From the NCBI GenBank assembly GCA_027859055.1, contig JAQIBO010000079.1, forward strand, positions 1-12,160: 12,160 nucleotides of DNA. Reading direction: 5' to 3'. This DNA is from Spirochaeta sp. (GTDB lineage: Bacteria > Spirochaetota > Spirochaetia > DSM-27196 > Alkalispirochaetaceae). The notes beneath the pieces were generated by a model. It was not told where the DNA came from. It made no database searches and worked only from the letters and a program-made list of their open reading frames with translations. A program made the translations under genes and the position numbers. This document shows, in pieces, positions 4,805 through 12,160 of this stretch (within the stretch, counting starts at the first letter, position 1; every line of letters starts with the position of its first letter).

Positions 4805-5581
4805 AAGCCCCTCCTTGATATGCCGCTGGTGTACAACCAGATCAATTTTATCGTACAAATCCTCTACCGACAACTCGCCGGTTTCCCAAATATACCGCGC
4901 GAGCGCGGAATACTCCTCCTCGGTCAGCGCCTCTTCCGCTCCCCGCAACACCGCTTGCACCTCTTTCAGCAGCTCATCCGTCTGGCGGCGGCTCAAACGC
5001 AGCATCCACAACGCCGCCCGTACCGCTGGGTCACCGCCGCTGAGGGAATCTGGCCTCATCCGTGGGAGATTCAGGATGTCCGCGCCAAACGCTACCTGAT
5101 ACCGTTGCAACTCCTCTGGCAAATCATCGGGAAAGAGTTTCGAAAACGGCTCGACAATGCCGCCGCGCGGCCCGTGGTACACCAGGATCGGGATGATCGG
5201 CGTGAGCTTTGCGCCCCGTGCACTTACCTCCGCCGTGTCGTCCTTCTCCTTTGGTTTCCGCTCAGCTGTCCACACCTGGACCATGTATCGCAACAGTTGC
5301 AACAGCGCACCCGGGTCGCGATACGATTTGTGTTCCACCAGAACGTAGACATGGGCACGCCTGGGCGCATCCGTCCCCGAGACCTCCACTGACGCCACCA
5401 GGTCGGACCAGTGTTCCCGGTTGTGCCGGTCTATCCACGTCCCCGGTTCCATCTTCAGCGTCGAAAGATCCAGTGTGGCGATAATCTCCGACGGCACCGC
5501 CCTCCGGATCAGGTCACGCAGATGTTCCTGCTGTCCAAAAAACGAGCGAAAGAACCGGTCGTGTGCACGGCGGATATTCAT
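4526..5581 (-). CDS. rpn: Rpn-family nuclease (YhgA-like, PD-(D/E)XK; RpnL-type defence toxin)
   Basis: A 351-aa protein of the recombination-promoting nuclease family (Transposase_31/YhgA-like). The start HDRFFRSFF, then LDLSTLKMEPG..ID, W-S-D60-L, and the catalytic E83-H-K85-S in YVLVEHKSYRD, together with IIPILVYHG, are all family hallmarks. D60, E83 and K85 form the D...ExK metal site. Residues 1 to about 225 are the nuclease. From L237 the C-terminal domain follows, with four EQIGIQKG repeats (about 275-306) and a charged helical tail. Published work on Rpn proteins shows toxic DNA cleavage, phage defence and inhibition by a separately translated C-terminal domain. Here AAGGAGG (4816-4810) lies five bases before an in-frame TTG (4804). 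The ATG at 5581 has GGAGG four bases upstream; the frame is open to 5671 without better support. It lies 50 bases after the operon's last gene. Confidence 0.85.
   Translation of the reverse strand: MNIRRAHDRFFRSFFGQQEHLRDLIRRAVPSEIIATLDLSTLKMEPGTWIDRHNREHWSDLVASVEVSGTDAPRRAHVYVLVEHKSYRDPGALLQLLRYMVQVWTAERKPKEKDDTAEVSARGAKLTPIIPILVYHGPRGGIVEPFSKLFPDDLPEELQRYQVAFGADILNLPRMRPDSLSGGDPAVRAALWMLRLSRRQTDELLKEVQAVLRGAEEALTEEEYSALARYIWETGELSVEDLYDKIDLVVHQRHIKEGLLTTAEQLIKKGYTEGEQIGIQKGEQIGIQKGEQIGIQKGEQIGIQKGEEDGRYRERREIALEMLVAGEDVEKIVRYSRLSQEEVRALSSDSQ
4663..4758 (-). repeat. 24-bp tandem repeat, four units, in rpn
   Basis: Units begin at 4663, 4687, 4711 and 4735. Each encodes EQIGIQKG and differs from the others by a few silent bases. 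One unit more than in the truncated copy shows that the number changes. Confidence 0.85.
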
Positions 5582-5631
5582 AGCACCTCCACCAATACAC
5601 ACCACCGTCCACGCCACGGTGCTTTGTGAAG

Positions 5632-6666
5632 CTAGTGAACCGATCGATGCGGGGCAAACAGTTTCCACCACGCGGTGAACTCGTCGTTGATGGCGCTGTC
5701 TGTGGCAGGGGTGTCGGTGGCCGACGTGTCGGTGGCCGACGTGCCGGTGCCGCCGGGCGCGGCGGTGCCGAGAACGGTTGCGATGGGGTCAAAGGAGGCG
5801 GCCCGCGCGGCGATGCCGGGGATGTGTCGCACCGCGCCGTACCACGCCGCGGGCAGTTGCTGGTGGAGCGCGTCCTGGTAGGCGGCGGTGGTGACGAGGT
5901 CCCACCAGGTGGTAAAGGCGAGCGACGGGGTGTACCGGGAGATCTCCTGCAGACGGCCGGGGTCTGCCGCGACGGTACAGGGGGTTTCCCGCCGCGCCGC
6001 TGTGGGTCCGCTGCGGCCGGGTCCGGCGGAACCAGGCCTGCCACCGATGACGCTATGCAGCTCATGGAGCGCCTGCTCCCGGAAGTCGGCGCCGCAGGCG
6101 GCTATCCTGTCGATCTCTTCGTTCAGACGGCGGTCGCAGCGGCGGAACGCCCAGGCCAGGCCCGTGCCGATCTGTTCGCGCCAGGTGGCGCCGAACTCGG
6201 TGATGAGCACACCGCTGGGTGGGTGGTGGTGCACCGGTTGCGACCACCCGCGGCTGGCCTCACTGGTGCCGTTGTCACCGAGGTAGAGGGCGATAACGGT
6301 GGCGAGGTGCGCGTGCCAGCCGCCGGCCGCGCAGTCGATTTCGGAGATGACCTGGATGTACGGCGCGGAAAAGGGGTGCAATCTGCGGCGCAGGAGCACG
6401 GTGCGGCCCTCCTCCCAGGCGCCGTTGAAGCTGGCGAGGCTGAGGGTTTCCACGGTGGGGCCGAAGGGGTTGTAGATCGCCGTGGCGGTGAGGCCGATAT
6501 GTTCCATGCGCTGGAGCGCGGCGGGAGCAACCAGAACCACTCCGCGCATGCGGTACGTCGCGGGATTGGTGAGAACGGTTTCCAGGTCGTCGCCGGTGGT
6601 GATGACCGCGGCGATGCCGTCGGGGTGGCTGGTCTCGGTATGGCTGCTGTAGGAATGGGTGTTCAT
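5632..6666 (-). CDS. Unrecognised 344-aa protein, last gene of the envelope operon
   Basis: It has no signal peptide and no membrane segment, so it is predicted to be cytoplasmic, unlike the genes before it. An N-terminal alpha/beta part (about 15-200) contains GVVLVAPAALQRMEHIG and ATAIYNPFGPTVET, and conserved-looking tryptophans (GWHAHL, TWREQI, WAFRRCDRRLNEE). A glycine/proline/arginine linker follows, then FTTWWDLV..AAYQDAL and a low-complexity TSATD/TSATD/TPATD repeat (15-bp units at about 5711-5752) before the end. The ATG at 6666 has GGGAGG six bases upstream. An earlier ATG at 6699 overlaps the upstream stop (ATGA) and is the alternative. I know no family for it. The plus strand has an almost equally long frame, rejected on operon context and ribosome site. 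Confidence 0.7.
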   Translation of the reverse strand: MNTHSYSSHTETSHPDGIAAVITTGDDLETVLTNPATYRMRGVVLVAPAALQRMEHIGLTATAIYNPFGPTVETLSLASFNGAWEEGRTVLLRRRLHPFSAPYIQVISEIDCAAGGWHAHLATVIALYLGDNGTSEASRGWSQPVHHHPPSGVLITEFGATWREQIGTGLAWAFRRCDRRLNEEIDRIAACGADFREQALHELHSVIGGRPGSAGPGRSGPTAARRETPCTVAADPGRLQEISRYTPSLAFTTWWDLVTTAAYQDALHQQLPAAWYGAVRHIPGIAARAASFDPIATVLGTAAPGGTGTSATDTSATDTPATDSAINDEFTAWWKLFAPHRSVH

Positions 6667-6695
6667 GGTGTGCCTCCCTGCGCTGGTGGTGCCGG

Positions 6696-8261
6696 TCATA
6701 GTGTCCACCCCATGCGAACACTGAAGACCGTTGCCGGGGTGAGGTAAAGTTCCGGTATCCATACGGTGGCGAGGCGGCTGAGGTTGAGCCCGACGGTCAC
6801 TCCGCCGCTGACGCGGGTGGTGAGGGTTGCTGTGATCCCCGCGGTGGCACCGCCCTGCAGCACGTCGGGCGTGCCGGAGAGGAGTGCCGCACCAACGGTG
6901 GCGCCAAGGGCGAATTCCGCCCGGTTGGTGCCCACCGCCGGGGCGATGGTGATGCGTGCGTCGGCCCGGGTGGTTCGCGGCTGCCTGACGACGCCGAGCT
7001 GGATCCCCCGGTGCAGGCGCAGGTACGGGATTAGCGGGCGCTGGTGGCTGTAGCCGAGTTCCGCGGTAAGTTCCACGGTCTGGTTGCCGTAGCGTTGTTC
7101 CGGGTCACCGGATCCGATGCCGCCGAGGGCAGCCCACACGAGGCGGTCGCCGGTTGCACGCGGGCCGAGGGGATCCGGGGTGTTCTCCCGGCGAATGGTG
7201 CGTTCCCGGCGGGTGCGGAGGGTGTCTTCCCACGCGGTAAGCGTCTCCGGTGCCGGTGGGGATGCCAGGGTGGATGCCTGTGCGAGGTAGCGCCGCGCAC
7301 CGCCCGGGTCCTGCCGGCGCAGGCGCGAGGCGGCGGCGCGTTCCAGGGCGTCCCGGCGCGCGGCGGTTATCTCTGCGGAAAGTGCGGTCAGGCGCTCCGG
7401 GGCGTACTCGCGGAGCGCTCCGTCGGTGGGTATCTGCGCCACCGCGTCGGTAAAATCACCCTGCGAGACAGCGCTGCGCACTGATTTTTCCAGTTCTTCC
7501 AGGCGGCGTTCCAGGATAGCGGTGCGCTGTTCCGCCAGACGCTCCAGGAGCGGTTCCACCTCCCCCGTACCGGGGGCAACCACCAGGACGGTGGTCAGGC
7601 GCTCTGCGGTCTCGGGAGGCAGGCGGCGAGCACGCTCCAGGGTGTCCCGTTCCGCCGCGGCCCGGGCGATTCGAATCTCCGTTTCCACAACGGGGTCCAC
7701 GGACACGTCCAGGCGCATTGCGGCAAGCAGGTACTCCCACGCCATGGTGACCGACCCCTCCTGGAGGAGATACGCGGCCTGCCCGGCCAGGCGGTCGTCG
7801 GAGCGGCGGCGGAGCACGATTTCCAGGTCGTCCCGCCACGCATCGATCGTCGCGGGGGCGCCGCCGGGGGAGATTGCCAGAAGCGCGGAGTCAACGGTGC
7901 TCCGCCGGTGCATGTCGTGGAGGGTGATAATCAGTCGATACCGGGGAGCGCCGTCTCCGAATTCCGGCCAGACGGTGGCCTCCAATTGGTAATCGGGGGT
8001 ATCCCCGCGGAACGCGTCAGGTTCGATTATATCGATCTCCGGAATCTCCGCGCAGGCACTGACGATCATGTCTGTCAGGAGTGTGGCGGTGCCGGGGTCT
8101 GTCCCGCCCCGCCCGTCAACCGGCCGGATCGCCAGGAGCGGGCGGGTGTCAGGGCCGGAGTGCCGGGTAACGGGATGCTGGGCGCCGAGGGGCGCCGACG
8201 CCAGCGCGAGGGCCAGAGCGAGGATCATTCCCCGGATGAGCGGGTGCCGGCGTACGGTCAT
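6696..8261 (-). CDS. Exported protein: divergent CsgG-like domain, helical middle, beta-rich C-terminus
   Basis: A 521-aa protein. Its signal peptide (about 1-27) has a long Ala/Leu core ending A-P-L-G-A|Q. Residues about 40-125 run LLAIRPVDGRG...DMIVSACAEIPEIDIIEPD...YRLIITLHDMHRR, the strand-helix-strand pattern of CsgG-like lipoprotein domains, more divergent than in the two genes before it. Residues about 130-365 are helical and rich in Arg/Glu/Ala (ILERRLEELEKSVRSAVSQG), probably TPR-like or coiled. From about 370, alternating polar/hydrophobic strands with glycine (ELGYSHQRPLIPYLRLHRG, FALGATVGAALL, VTVGLNLSRL) end in VFSVRMGWTL, as in outer-membrane barrels. The ATG overlaps the upstream stop by ATGA and a GGAG precedes it. 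Third of three same-design proteins. Confidence 0.75.
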   Translation of the reverse strand: MTVRRHPLIRGMILALALALASAPLGAQHPVTRHSGPDTRPLLAIRPVDGRGGTDPGTATLLTDMIVSACAEIPEIDIIEPDAFRGDTPDYQLEATVWPEFGDGAPRYRLIITLHDMHRRSTVDSALLAISPGGAPATIDAWRDDLEIVLRRRSDDRLAGQAAYLLQEGSVTMAWEYLLAAMRLDVSVDPVVETEIRIARAAAERDTLERARRLPPETAERLTTVLVVAPGTGEVEPLLERLAEQRTAILERRLEELEKSVRSAVSQGDFTDAVAQIPTDGALREYAPERLTALSAEITAARRDALERAAASRLRRQDPGGARRYLAQASTLASPPAPETLTAWEDTLRTRRERTIRRENTPDPLGPRATGDRLVWAALGGIGSGDPEQRYGNQTVELTAELGYSHQRPLIPYLRLHRGIQLGVVRQPRTTRADARITIAPAVGTNRAEFALGATVGAALLSGTPDVLQGGATAGITATLTTRVSGGVTVGLNLSRLATVWIPELYLTPATVFSVRMGWTL

Positions 8262-10066
8262 CGGGTGCTCCGGGCGTAGCCGAGGGTGAGGCTGTGGGGG
8301 CGGTAGCGTTCGGTGGCGGTGTCAACCGGCGGAACAACGCGGGAGATGAGGCTTGCGGTATAGCGCAGGGTGATGCGGTTGTGGTTGTCCCAGTGCCAGG
8401 AGACGGCGGCAAACCAGTTGAGTGAGGGTATCCAGGCGGGGCTGGTGGTGGTGCGGTCGGTGTCGGTGGCGGGGTCGCGCTGGAGTTGGCGCAGGATAAA
8501 CAGGTGGTTGTCCAGTTCCATGCCGCCGGTGAGGCTGAACGCGAACAGGCGCGCCTGCAGGAAGCCCCCGCCTGCCGGGCCAAGTGCCCAGAGGGTGTCC
8601 CGGCCTACGCGCCGGCTGCCGTCTCCCGCGCCACTGTCGGCGTCGGTTTCCTTAACGCCGAGGCGCAGGGTTGCCCCGGCGTGCCAGCCGGCGTAGAGGG
8701 AGACGAGGGGGCTGCTCTGACCCCACATCAGAAGGTACGGACGCATCCAGCGTCCGCCGAGGATGAGCTGATCGATCTCGGTGGTGTTGAGGGTGTCCCG
8801 GTCACGCCAGGTGTAGCCGCCGCTGCCGAGGTTGATTTCCCAGGCGGGGGAGATCCTCACCGGGCCGCGAAGCATGTCGATAACGCTGCGCTGGGCGAGG
8901 CGGTTGCGATAGCCTTCCCAGGTCATGTCGGACTGTCGGCGGTCGCCGGCGGCGCGGTCTATGCGGGTGAGGAGCTCTCCGTATTCCCCGCGGGCGGGGA
9001 CGCGGCGAATCGCCTCGGTGACATGCGCCCGGGCGCGGTCATACTCGCCGGCCCAATAGGCGGCCAGTGCCGCGTCGTAACGGCGGCGTGCGCCGATCGA
9101 CTCATCGATGCGATGGCGCAGTTCGGCGATGCGGGGATCCGCGGGGTCGTCAGTTTCCTCCGGGGCGATCGCGTCCAGGAGGAGCACGGCGCTCTCGGGG
9201 TATCCGTCATCAAGCAGGCGTTGTATCACGGCGATGCGCTGGTCCAGGTCCGCCGCGGCGGCAGCGGTTTCAGCCGCGCGGATGCGGTTGATGTACAGGG
9301 CGAATTTCTGGTTGTCCGGGCGCAGCGCCAGGGCGCGGTTGATGGCGATGTACGCCTCGTCAAAGAGCCAGAGTTCCGTGAAGCGCTGGGCGGTGTCAAA
9401 GTGTTGCAGCGCCTGCTGGGCCCCGATGCGCTCACCGAGCTCCCGCGCCTCCGCGGTGAGGGGATTGGTCTCGCGGTAGCGACTGAACAGGGTAGCCGCC
9501 CGGGTGACCTCCCCGCTCTGGAGGAGCAGCTCGATATCCGCCAGTTGGACCATCCGCACGTCGCGTCCGAATACATCAAGCTGGTCGGTGGCGGTGCGGA
9601 CGGCGGTCATCGGCCGGGTGGTTGTCACCGGCAGGATCGTACTCCAGACGGTGGCCCCGGTGTAGGCGTTTGTCATCGTGATGCTCCAGCTTCCCTGGTC
9701 CCCACGGCTGCTGAGGGAGCTTGCAAGGAGGTAATCCGCGTCCAGCTCGGCAGCAACGGCGGTGAGCGTTTCCGGGTCGGTGAGGTCTCCCGGGGAGAGG
9801 GTGCGGGCGCGGAGCGTTGCCTCCAGCGCCAGGTGAGAGACAACACGGTACATGCCGCGGTTGACCAGGCGCACGGTGAGCATCTGGCGCAGCTGTTCCG
9901 CCTCGAAGGCGATCGACCCGGGAGCCTCCGGCGGCAGTACGATCAGGCCCGGCGGGGGCGCCATGTGGGTCTGCGCGGTGAGGAGCGCGGGATGCGACCG
10001 CTGCGGGGTCACGAGCAGCGCGGCGGCCAGTAGAAGTGTTGCCAGGAAAAGCGTGGTGGGTTTCAC
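8258..10066 (-). CDS. Exported protein: CsgG-like domain, TPR-like repeats, beta-barrel-like C-terminus
   Basis: A 602-aa protein with a signal peptide (1 to about 31, cleavage near L-L-T-A|Q). Residues about 38-150 follow the CsgG/FlgO pattern: LIVLPPEAPGS, then LRQMLTVRLVNRGMYRVVS, an 'AAELDADYLLASSLSS' strand (the GAD..v.G position) and YTGATVWSTILP. Residues about 165-390 are helical repeats with TPR-like spacing, for example LWLFDEAYIAINRALALRPD and YWAGEYDRARAHVTEAIRR. About 395-602 is a beta-rich domain with aromatic strands (GGYTWRD, LVSLYAGWHAGATLRLGV, FAFSLTGGMELDNHLF, WFAAVSWHWDNHNRITLRY), consistent with an outer-membrane barrel. The GTG start overlaps the previous stop by GTGA, with GGGGGTGAG upstream. 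Such proteins are thought to serve outer-membrane assembly or secretion; the partner is unknown. Confidence 0.78.
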   Translation of the reverse strand: MKPTTLFLATLLLAAALLVTPQRSHPALLTAQTHMAPPPGLIVLPPEAPGSIAFEAEQLRQMLTVRLVNRGMYRVVSHLALEATLRARTLSPGDLTDPETLTAVAAELDADYLLASSLSSRGDQGSWSITMTNAYTGATVWSTILPVTTTRPMTAVRTATDQLDVFGRDVRMVQLADIELLLQSGEVTRAATLFSRYRETNPLTAEARELGERIGAQQALQHFDTAQRFTELWLFDEAYIAINRALALRPDNQKFALYINRIRAAETAAAAADLDQRIAVIQRLLDDGYPESAVLLLDAIAPEETDDPADPRIAELRHRIDESIGARRRYDAALAAYWAGEYDRARAHVTEAIRRVPARGEYGELLTRIDRAAGDRRQSDMTWEGYRNRLAQRSVIDMLRGPVRISPAWEINLGSGGYTWRDRDTLNTTEIDQLILGGRWMRPYLLMWGQSSPLVSLYAGWHAGATLRLGVKETDADSGAGDGSRRVGRDTLWALGPAGGGFLQARLFAFSLTGGMELDNHLFILRQLQRDPATDTDRTTTSPAWIPSLNWFAAVSWHWDNHNRITLRYTASLISRVVPPVDTATERYRPHSLTLGYARSTR

Positions 10067-11700
10067 AGGCTCACCCCCGCGAATATGCCGAACATGAAGG
10101 GGCTTCGGCGGTCGGCCCGGGGAATGGCGGTGTCGCCGGTGGGTGGAGCTCCGTCCCCGGTCGGTTCGCTCGGTAGCGTGAACGGCGCGGAGGCGTCGCT
10201 CCCGAAGAGGTAATCCACGCGCGCGCCGAGGTGGACGCCAAGGTTTTTGAAGATGAGCAGGTCCGTGGTGGCGGCGACGCCGACGGTGGGATAGACGGTC
10301 CAGCGGGTGGGGTCATCCCCGTCTTCGCCGTAGCGCATGAGGAGCCCGCCGTCGAGCCCTACGCTGAGAAGGACGTTGAGGAGGTGGACGGTCAGTCCGG
10401 TGTACGGGGAGAGCACCGGATGGATGGAGAGCATGTTGGCGGTCTCACCTTCCCGGTAGTTGAGGGTGAGCCCTGCCCGTCCGTTGCCGAACGCCTCGAA
10501 GACCCGCGGGGTGAACGCTGCCGCGTCGTCACCGGGGGAACATCCCTGCCCCGCCCGTGGACCAAACACAAACGCCTTGGAGTAGCTGATGCCCCAGCTC
10601 TCCACCGTGTCCGGCGGCGCCAGATCCCCGGCGACCGGCTGGGAGCGGTACAGGGATAGGCGGTGCGGCCGGGTGGAGATGGTGGCGAAGTAGACCTCAA
10701 CCGCGTCCCACGGGCTCAGATATACCCCGGCGTCGGCGCGGCGATCCTGTTCCTCCGCACGCAGCTCTATCAGGCGCTCCTGCCGTTCCACCTCCCGCTG
10801 GTACTCCTCCTGGGCCAAGCGAATCCGGTCGCGCTCCTCCATCGCCTCCGCCGCCGGCTGCAACGCAATCGCCCGGGTGATGGCGCGCCGGGCGTCCACA
10901 AAGTCATCCCGCCGCCGTGCCCGGCGCGCCTGCTTGAGGTAGTCCTCGTACAGGTTGGCGTTGATCGTCTGCTGCAGTTCCAGGAACTCCGCGGAGCTAT
11001 CCACCGCCGCACCGATGCGGCGCTGCTGGCGAAGGTACGCCTCCAGCCGCTCCTGCGCCTCGGCGTAACGACGCCGGTCGGCGAGTTCCTGGATATCGGC
11101 GACGCGAATCGTCTGGTAGCGCAGAAGTCCGTACTCGCGAATGCGCTGAACGATCTCGTCGAGGCGCAGGTGGATGTTCTCCTCCGCGGCGTGGGAGGTG
11201 TAGGAAAAGACGATCTCCCCGGTGACCAGTTCCACCAGGCGGACGCTGACCACCACGCGGGTGAAGAGCTTTCCGACGCTGCCGAGGACCACCTGGTCCG
11301 CCCCGACGAGACGAAGCTGTTCCGGGTCGTCGCCAACCGCGTACAATCCGGAGAGTTGCTGGCGCTCGTTGACCTCCATCAGTTCGCGAATGCGCGCCTG
11401 TTCGATCACCTGGTAGTTGGGCAGTCCGCTGATCTGTCCGCGGAGGTACTCGTTGAGGGTGTCGACGTCATCCTCACCGACGCCGCCGGTGGGCTGCAGG
11501 TCCTGCACCACGATTGAGATGGTGCGGGCCGGTTGACCGCTGACTGGGCCGGTGCCAGTACCAGTGGAGGTGCCGGTGTCCGTCTCACTCTGCGCCGGGA
11601 GCGTGCCGGGAGCGATCAACAGCGTCAGCGCTGCCAGAGTCACGATTACGGCGAGGGGCGCGCGTCGCGCGCGGACGGGACGTTTACATCCATGTTCCAT
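10063..11700 (-). CDS. Exported CsgG-like domain protein with coiled/TPR middle and beta-rich C-terminus
   Basis: A 545-aa protein counted from ATG 11700. This start was chosen because it opens a proper signal peptide (KRPVRARR, hydrophobic core 15-30, L-P-A|Q). The open frame continues to 11835 but the extra residues look random. A Thr/Gly-rich spacer follows. Residues about 50-175 are the clearest CsgG-like domain of the operon: ISIVVQDLQP, LNEYLRGQISGLPNYQVIEQ, RIRELMEVNERQQ, LVGADQVVLGSVG, VVVSVRLVELVTGEIVFS. About 180-350 is helical, with DFVDARRAITRAIALQP (TPR-like) and a charged coiled-coil segment around EERDRIRLAQEEYQREVE. About 355-545 alternates beta strands, ending FMFGIFAGVSL. 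The start overlaps the end of the peptidase-like gene by 17 bases and the stop overlaps the next start. CsgG relatives form outer-membrane secretion pores; a similar site of action is inferred. Confidence 0.8.
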   Translation of the reverse strand: MEHGCKRPVRARRAPLAVIVTLAALTLLIAPGTLPAQSETDTGTSTGTGTGPVSGQPARTISIVVQDLQPTGGVGEDDVDTLNEYLRGQISGLPNYQVIEQARIRELMEVNERQQLSGLYAVGDDPEQLRLVGADQVVLGSVGKLFTRVVVSVRLVELVTGEIVFSYTSHAAEENIHLRLDEIVQRIREYGLLRYQTIRVADIQELADRRRYAEAQERLEAYLRQQRRIGAAVDSSAEFLELQQTINANLYEDYLKQARRARRRDDFVDARRAITRAIALQPAAEAMEERDRIRLAQEEYQREVERQERLIELRAEEQDRRADAGVYLSPWDAVEVYFATISTRPHRLSLYRSQPVAGDLAPPDTVESWGISYSKAFVFGPRAGQGCSPGDDAAAFTPRVFEAFGNGRAGLTLNYREGETANMLSIHPVLSPYTGLTVHLLNVLLSVGLDGGLLMRYGEDGDDPTRWTVYPTVGVAATTDLLIFKNLGVHLGARVDYLFGSDASAPFTLPSEPTGDGAPPTGDTAIPRADRRSPFMFGIFAGVSL

Positions 11701-12160
11701 AGATCTTTGTTGCCTCATAAATTCCGTACAGGACGCGCGGATTGGGCGTCGCGTTGGTGAACCCGCCGACCACGTCGTAGTCAATCGGGACGAAGGTGCG
11801 GTTGCGGGCCGCTGCGGGGAACTGGGGATTGTCATCGGTTGTGACGAGCTCCATTATTTTGACCGGCCCGGGTACGGCCAGCAGCGCAACCGCGTGGGAC
11901 AACTGCGCGTCGGGATCATCCGGGGAAGCAAAGACGCCGACGTAGCATTCATATCCCCAGTAGGCCAGGAGCCCGCAGGTGTACAGGGAGTAGTCTTCAC
12001 AGTCTCCTCCCCCGAGGGCGCCGAACCGGTCCGGTGAGAGGGCGGTATGGTTTGTCTGGTAGCGAAACTCCCGGAACACCCACCTCTGGAACGCCTGGAT
12101 TTCCGTGAAACTGAGCGTGCCGTCACCGTCCCTGTCAGCCTCTTCGTAGACGCGGGCGAG
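11684..12160 (-). CDS. EF-hand, transglutaminase/BTLCP-like cysteine peptidase (partial, 5' end outside)
   Basis: The frame is open to the right edge; 158 codons are visible and the N-terminus is missing. The first visible residues contain a perfect EF-hand calcium loop, DRDGDGTLSFTE (ligands at positions 1, 3, 5, 9, 12), at about 12136-12101. The papain/transglutaminase-like core follows. GGGDCEDYS has the nucleophilic cysteine (codon 12001-11999), LLAYWGYECYVGVF is the helix-strand after it, LSHAVALLAV has the histidine (codon 11896-11894), and ELVTTDDN offers the acid residue. This is the pattern of bacterial transglutaminase-like peptidases such as LapG, which is also calcium dependent. 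The fit suggests a calcium-controlled protease or amidase, in the periplasm or envelope if a signal peptide exists upstream. It is the first visible gene of the operon. Confidence 0.75.
   Translation of the reverse strand, partial: LARVYEEADRDGDGTLSFTEIQAFQRWVFREFRYQTNHTALSPDRFGALGGGDCEDYSLYTCGLLAYWGYECYVGVFASPDDPDAQLSHAVALLAVPGPVKIMELVTTDDNPQFPAAARNRTFVPIDYDVVGGFTNATPNPRVLYGIYEATKIYGTWM

Noticed and set aside
4484..5392. Plus-strand frame of 302 codons over rpn, and its counterpart at 3357-3842
   Set aside because: The repeated 'LLDADLFT' pattern is the reverse of the EQIGIQKG repeats. The Rpn catalytic motifs prove the minus strand.
4526..5581. rpn as a transposase of a mobile element
   Set aside because: The family name 'putative transposase' is historical. 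No terminal inverted repeats or target duplication surround the gene, and the conserved site is that of a PD-(D/E)XK nuclease.
5626..6747. Plus-strand frame of 373 codons opposite the 344-aa gene
   Set aside because: Its product is rich in Gly/Arg/Val as expected from GC-rich antisense. It has no ribosome site, and the minus strand has a coupled start with GGGAGG and fits the operon.
8486..10033. Plus-strand frame of 515 codons
   Set aside because: Mirror of the 602-aa exported protein, whose signal peptide, repeats and GTGA coupling are convincing. The plus frame shows no domain.
10663..11517. Plus-strand frame of 284 codons
   Set aside because: Antisense of the CsgG-like gene; no start context and no recognisable motif.
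11701..11835. Upstream extension of the CsgG-like protein to 11835
   Set aside because: The extra 45 residues lie antisense-like over the peptidase gene in another frame. The signal peptide starts properly at 11700.

Overview
The window looks like a chromosomal segment of a GC-rich Gram-negative, diderm bacterium. The right half is a compact operon on the minus strand of exported proteins with CsgG-like, helical-repeat and beta-barrel-like parts. That style of outer-membrane gene set is common in free-living Spirochaetota (Spirochaeta/Alkalispirochaeta-like), but the phylum is my inference and no marker gene is present. Every gene I support is on the minus strand. Many long plus-strand frames exist only because the minus-strand genes are GC-rich.

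Region 1 (about 1-1660): a defence-type pair. A DUF4007-like protein (672-1616) overlaps a small degenerate P-loop-like protein (217-687). That gene in turn overlaps, by ATGA, the start of a third gene which is stopped after 48 codons (74-220) but reads on to the window edge if a homopolymer shift at 96-102 is allowed. A good promoter sits almost on top of the DUF4007 start codon.

Region 2 (about 1725-2893): a secreted/membrane small protein (1766-2230) and an intact RHH-RelE type II toxin-antitoxin pair (2388-2859). The pair has a near-consensus promoter, an inverted-repeat operator and apparently a leaderless antitoxin mRNA.

Region 3 (about 2894-4430): a graveyard of small defence/addiction genes. 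It holds a decayed DUF1778 antitoxin/GNAT toxin pair (3053-3387) bounded by 10-bp tandem repeats, the C-terminal part of a duplicated Rpn nuclease gene (3384-3710), an orphan HigA-like antitoxin (3874-4167) and unplaced coding fragments.

Region 4 (4526-5581): a full-length Rpn (YhgA-like, PD-(D/E)XK) gene. It carries four copies of a 24-bp repeat and an internal Shine-Dalgarno that would allow separate translation of its C-terminal domain. This matches the published RpnL/RpnS genes-within-genes toxin-antitoxin design. The truncated copy in region 3 keeps exactly this small-protein part.

Region 5 (5632-12160): a tightly overlapping operon. In transcription order it has an EF-hand/transglutaminase-like cysteine peptidase (partial at the right edge), three consecutive exported proteins that share the order 'CsgG-like N-domain, helical/TPR middle, beta-rich C-terminus', and an unrecognised 344-aa protein without signal peptide. 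The likely job is assembly or processing of something at the outer membrane; the substrate cannot be read from the sequence. I found no rRNA, tRNA, CRISPR array, complete IS element or convincing rho-independent terminator.
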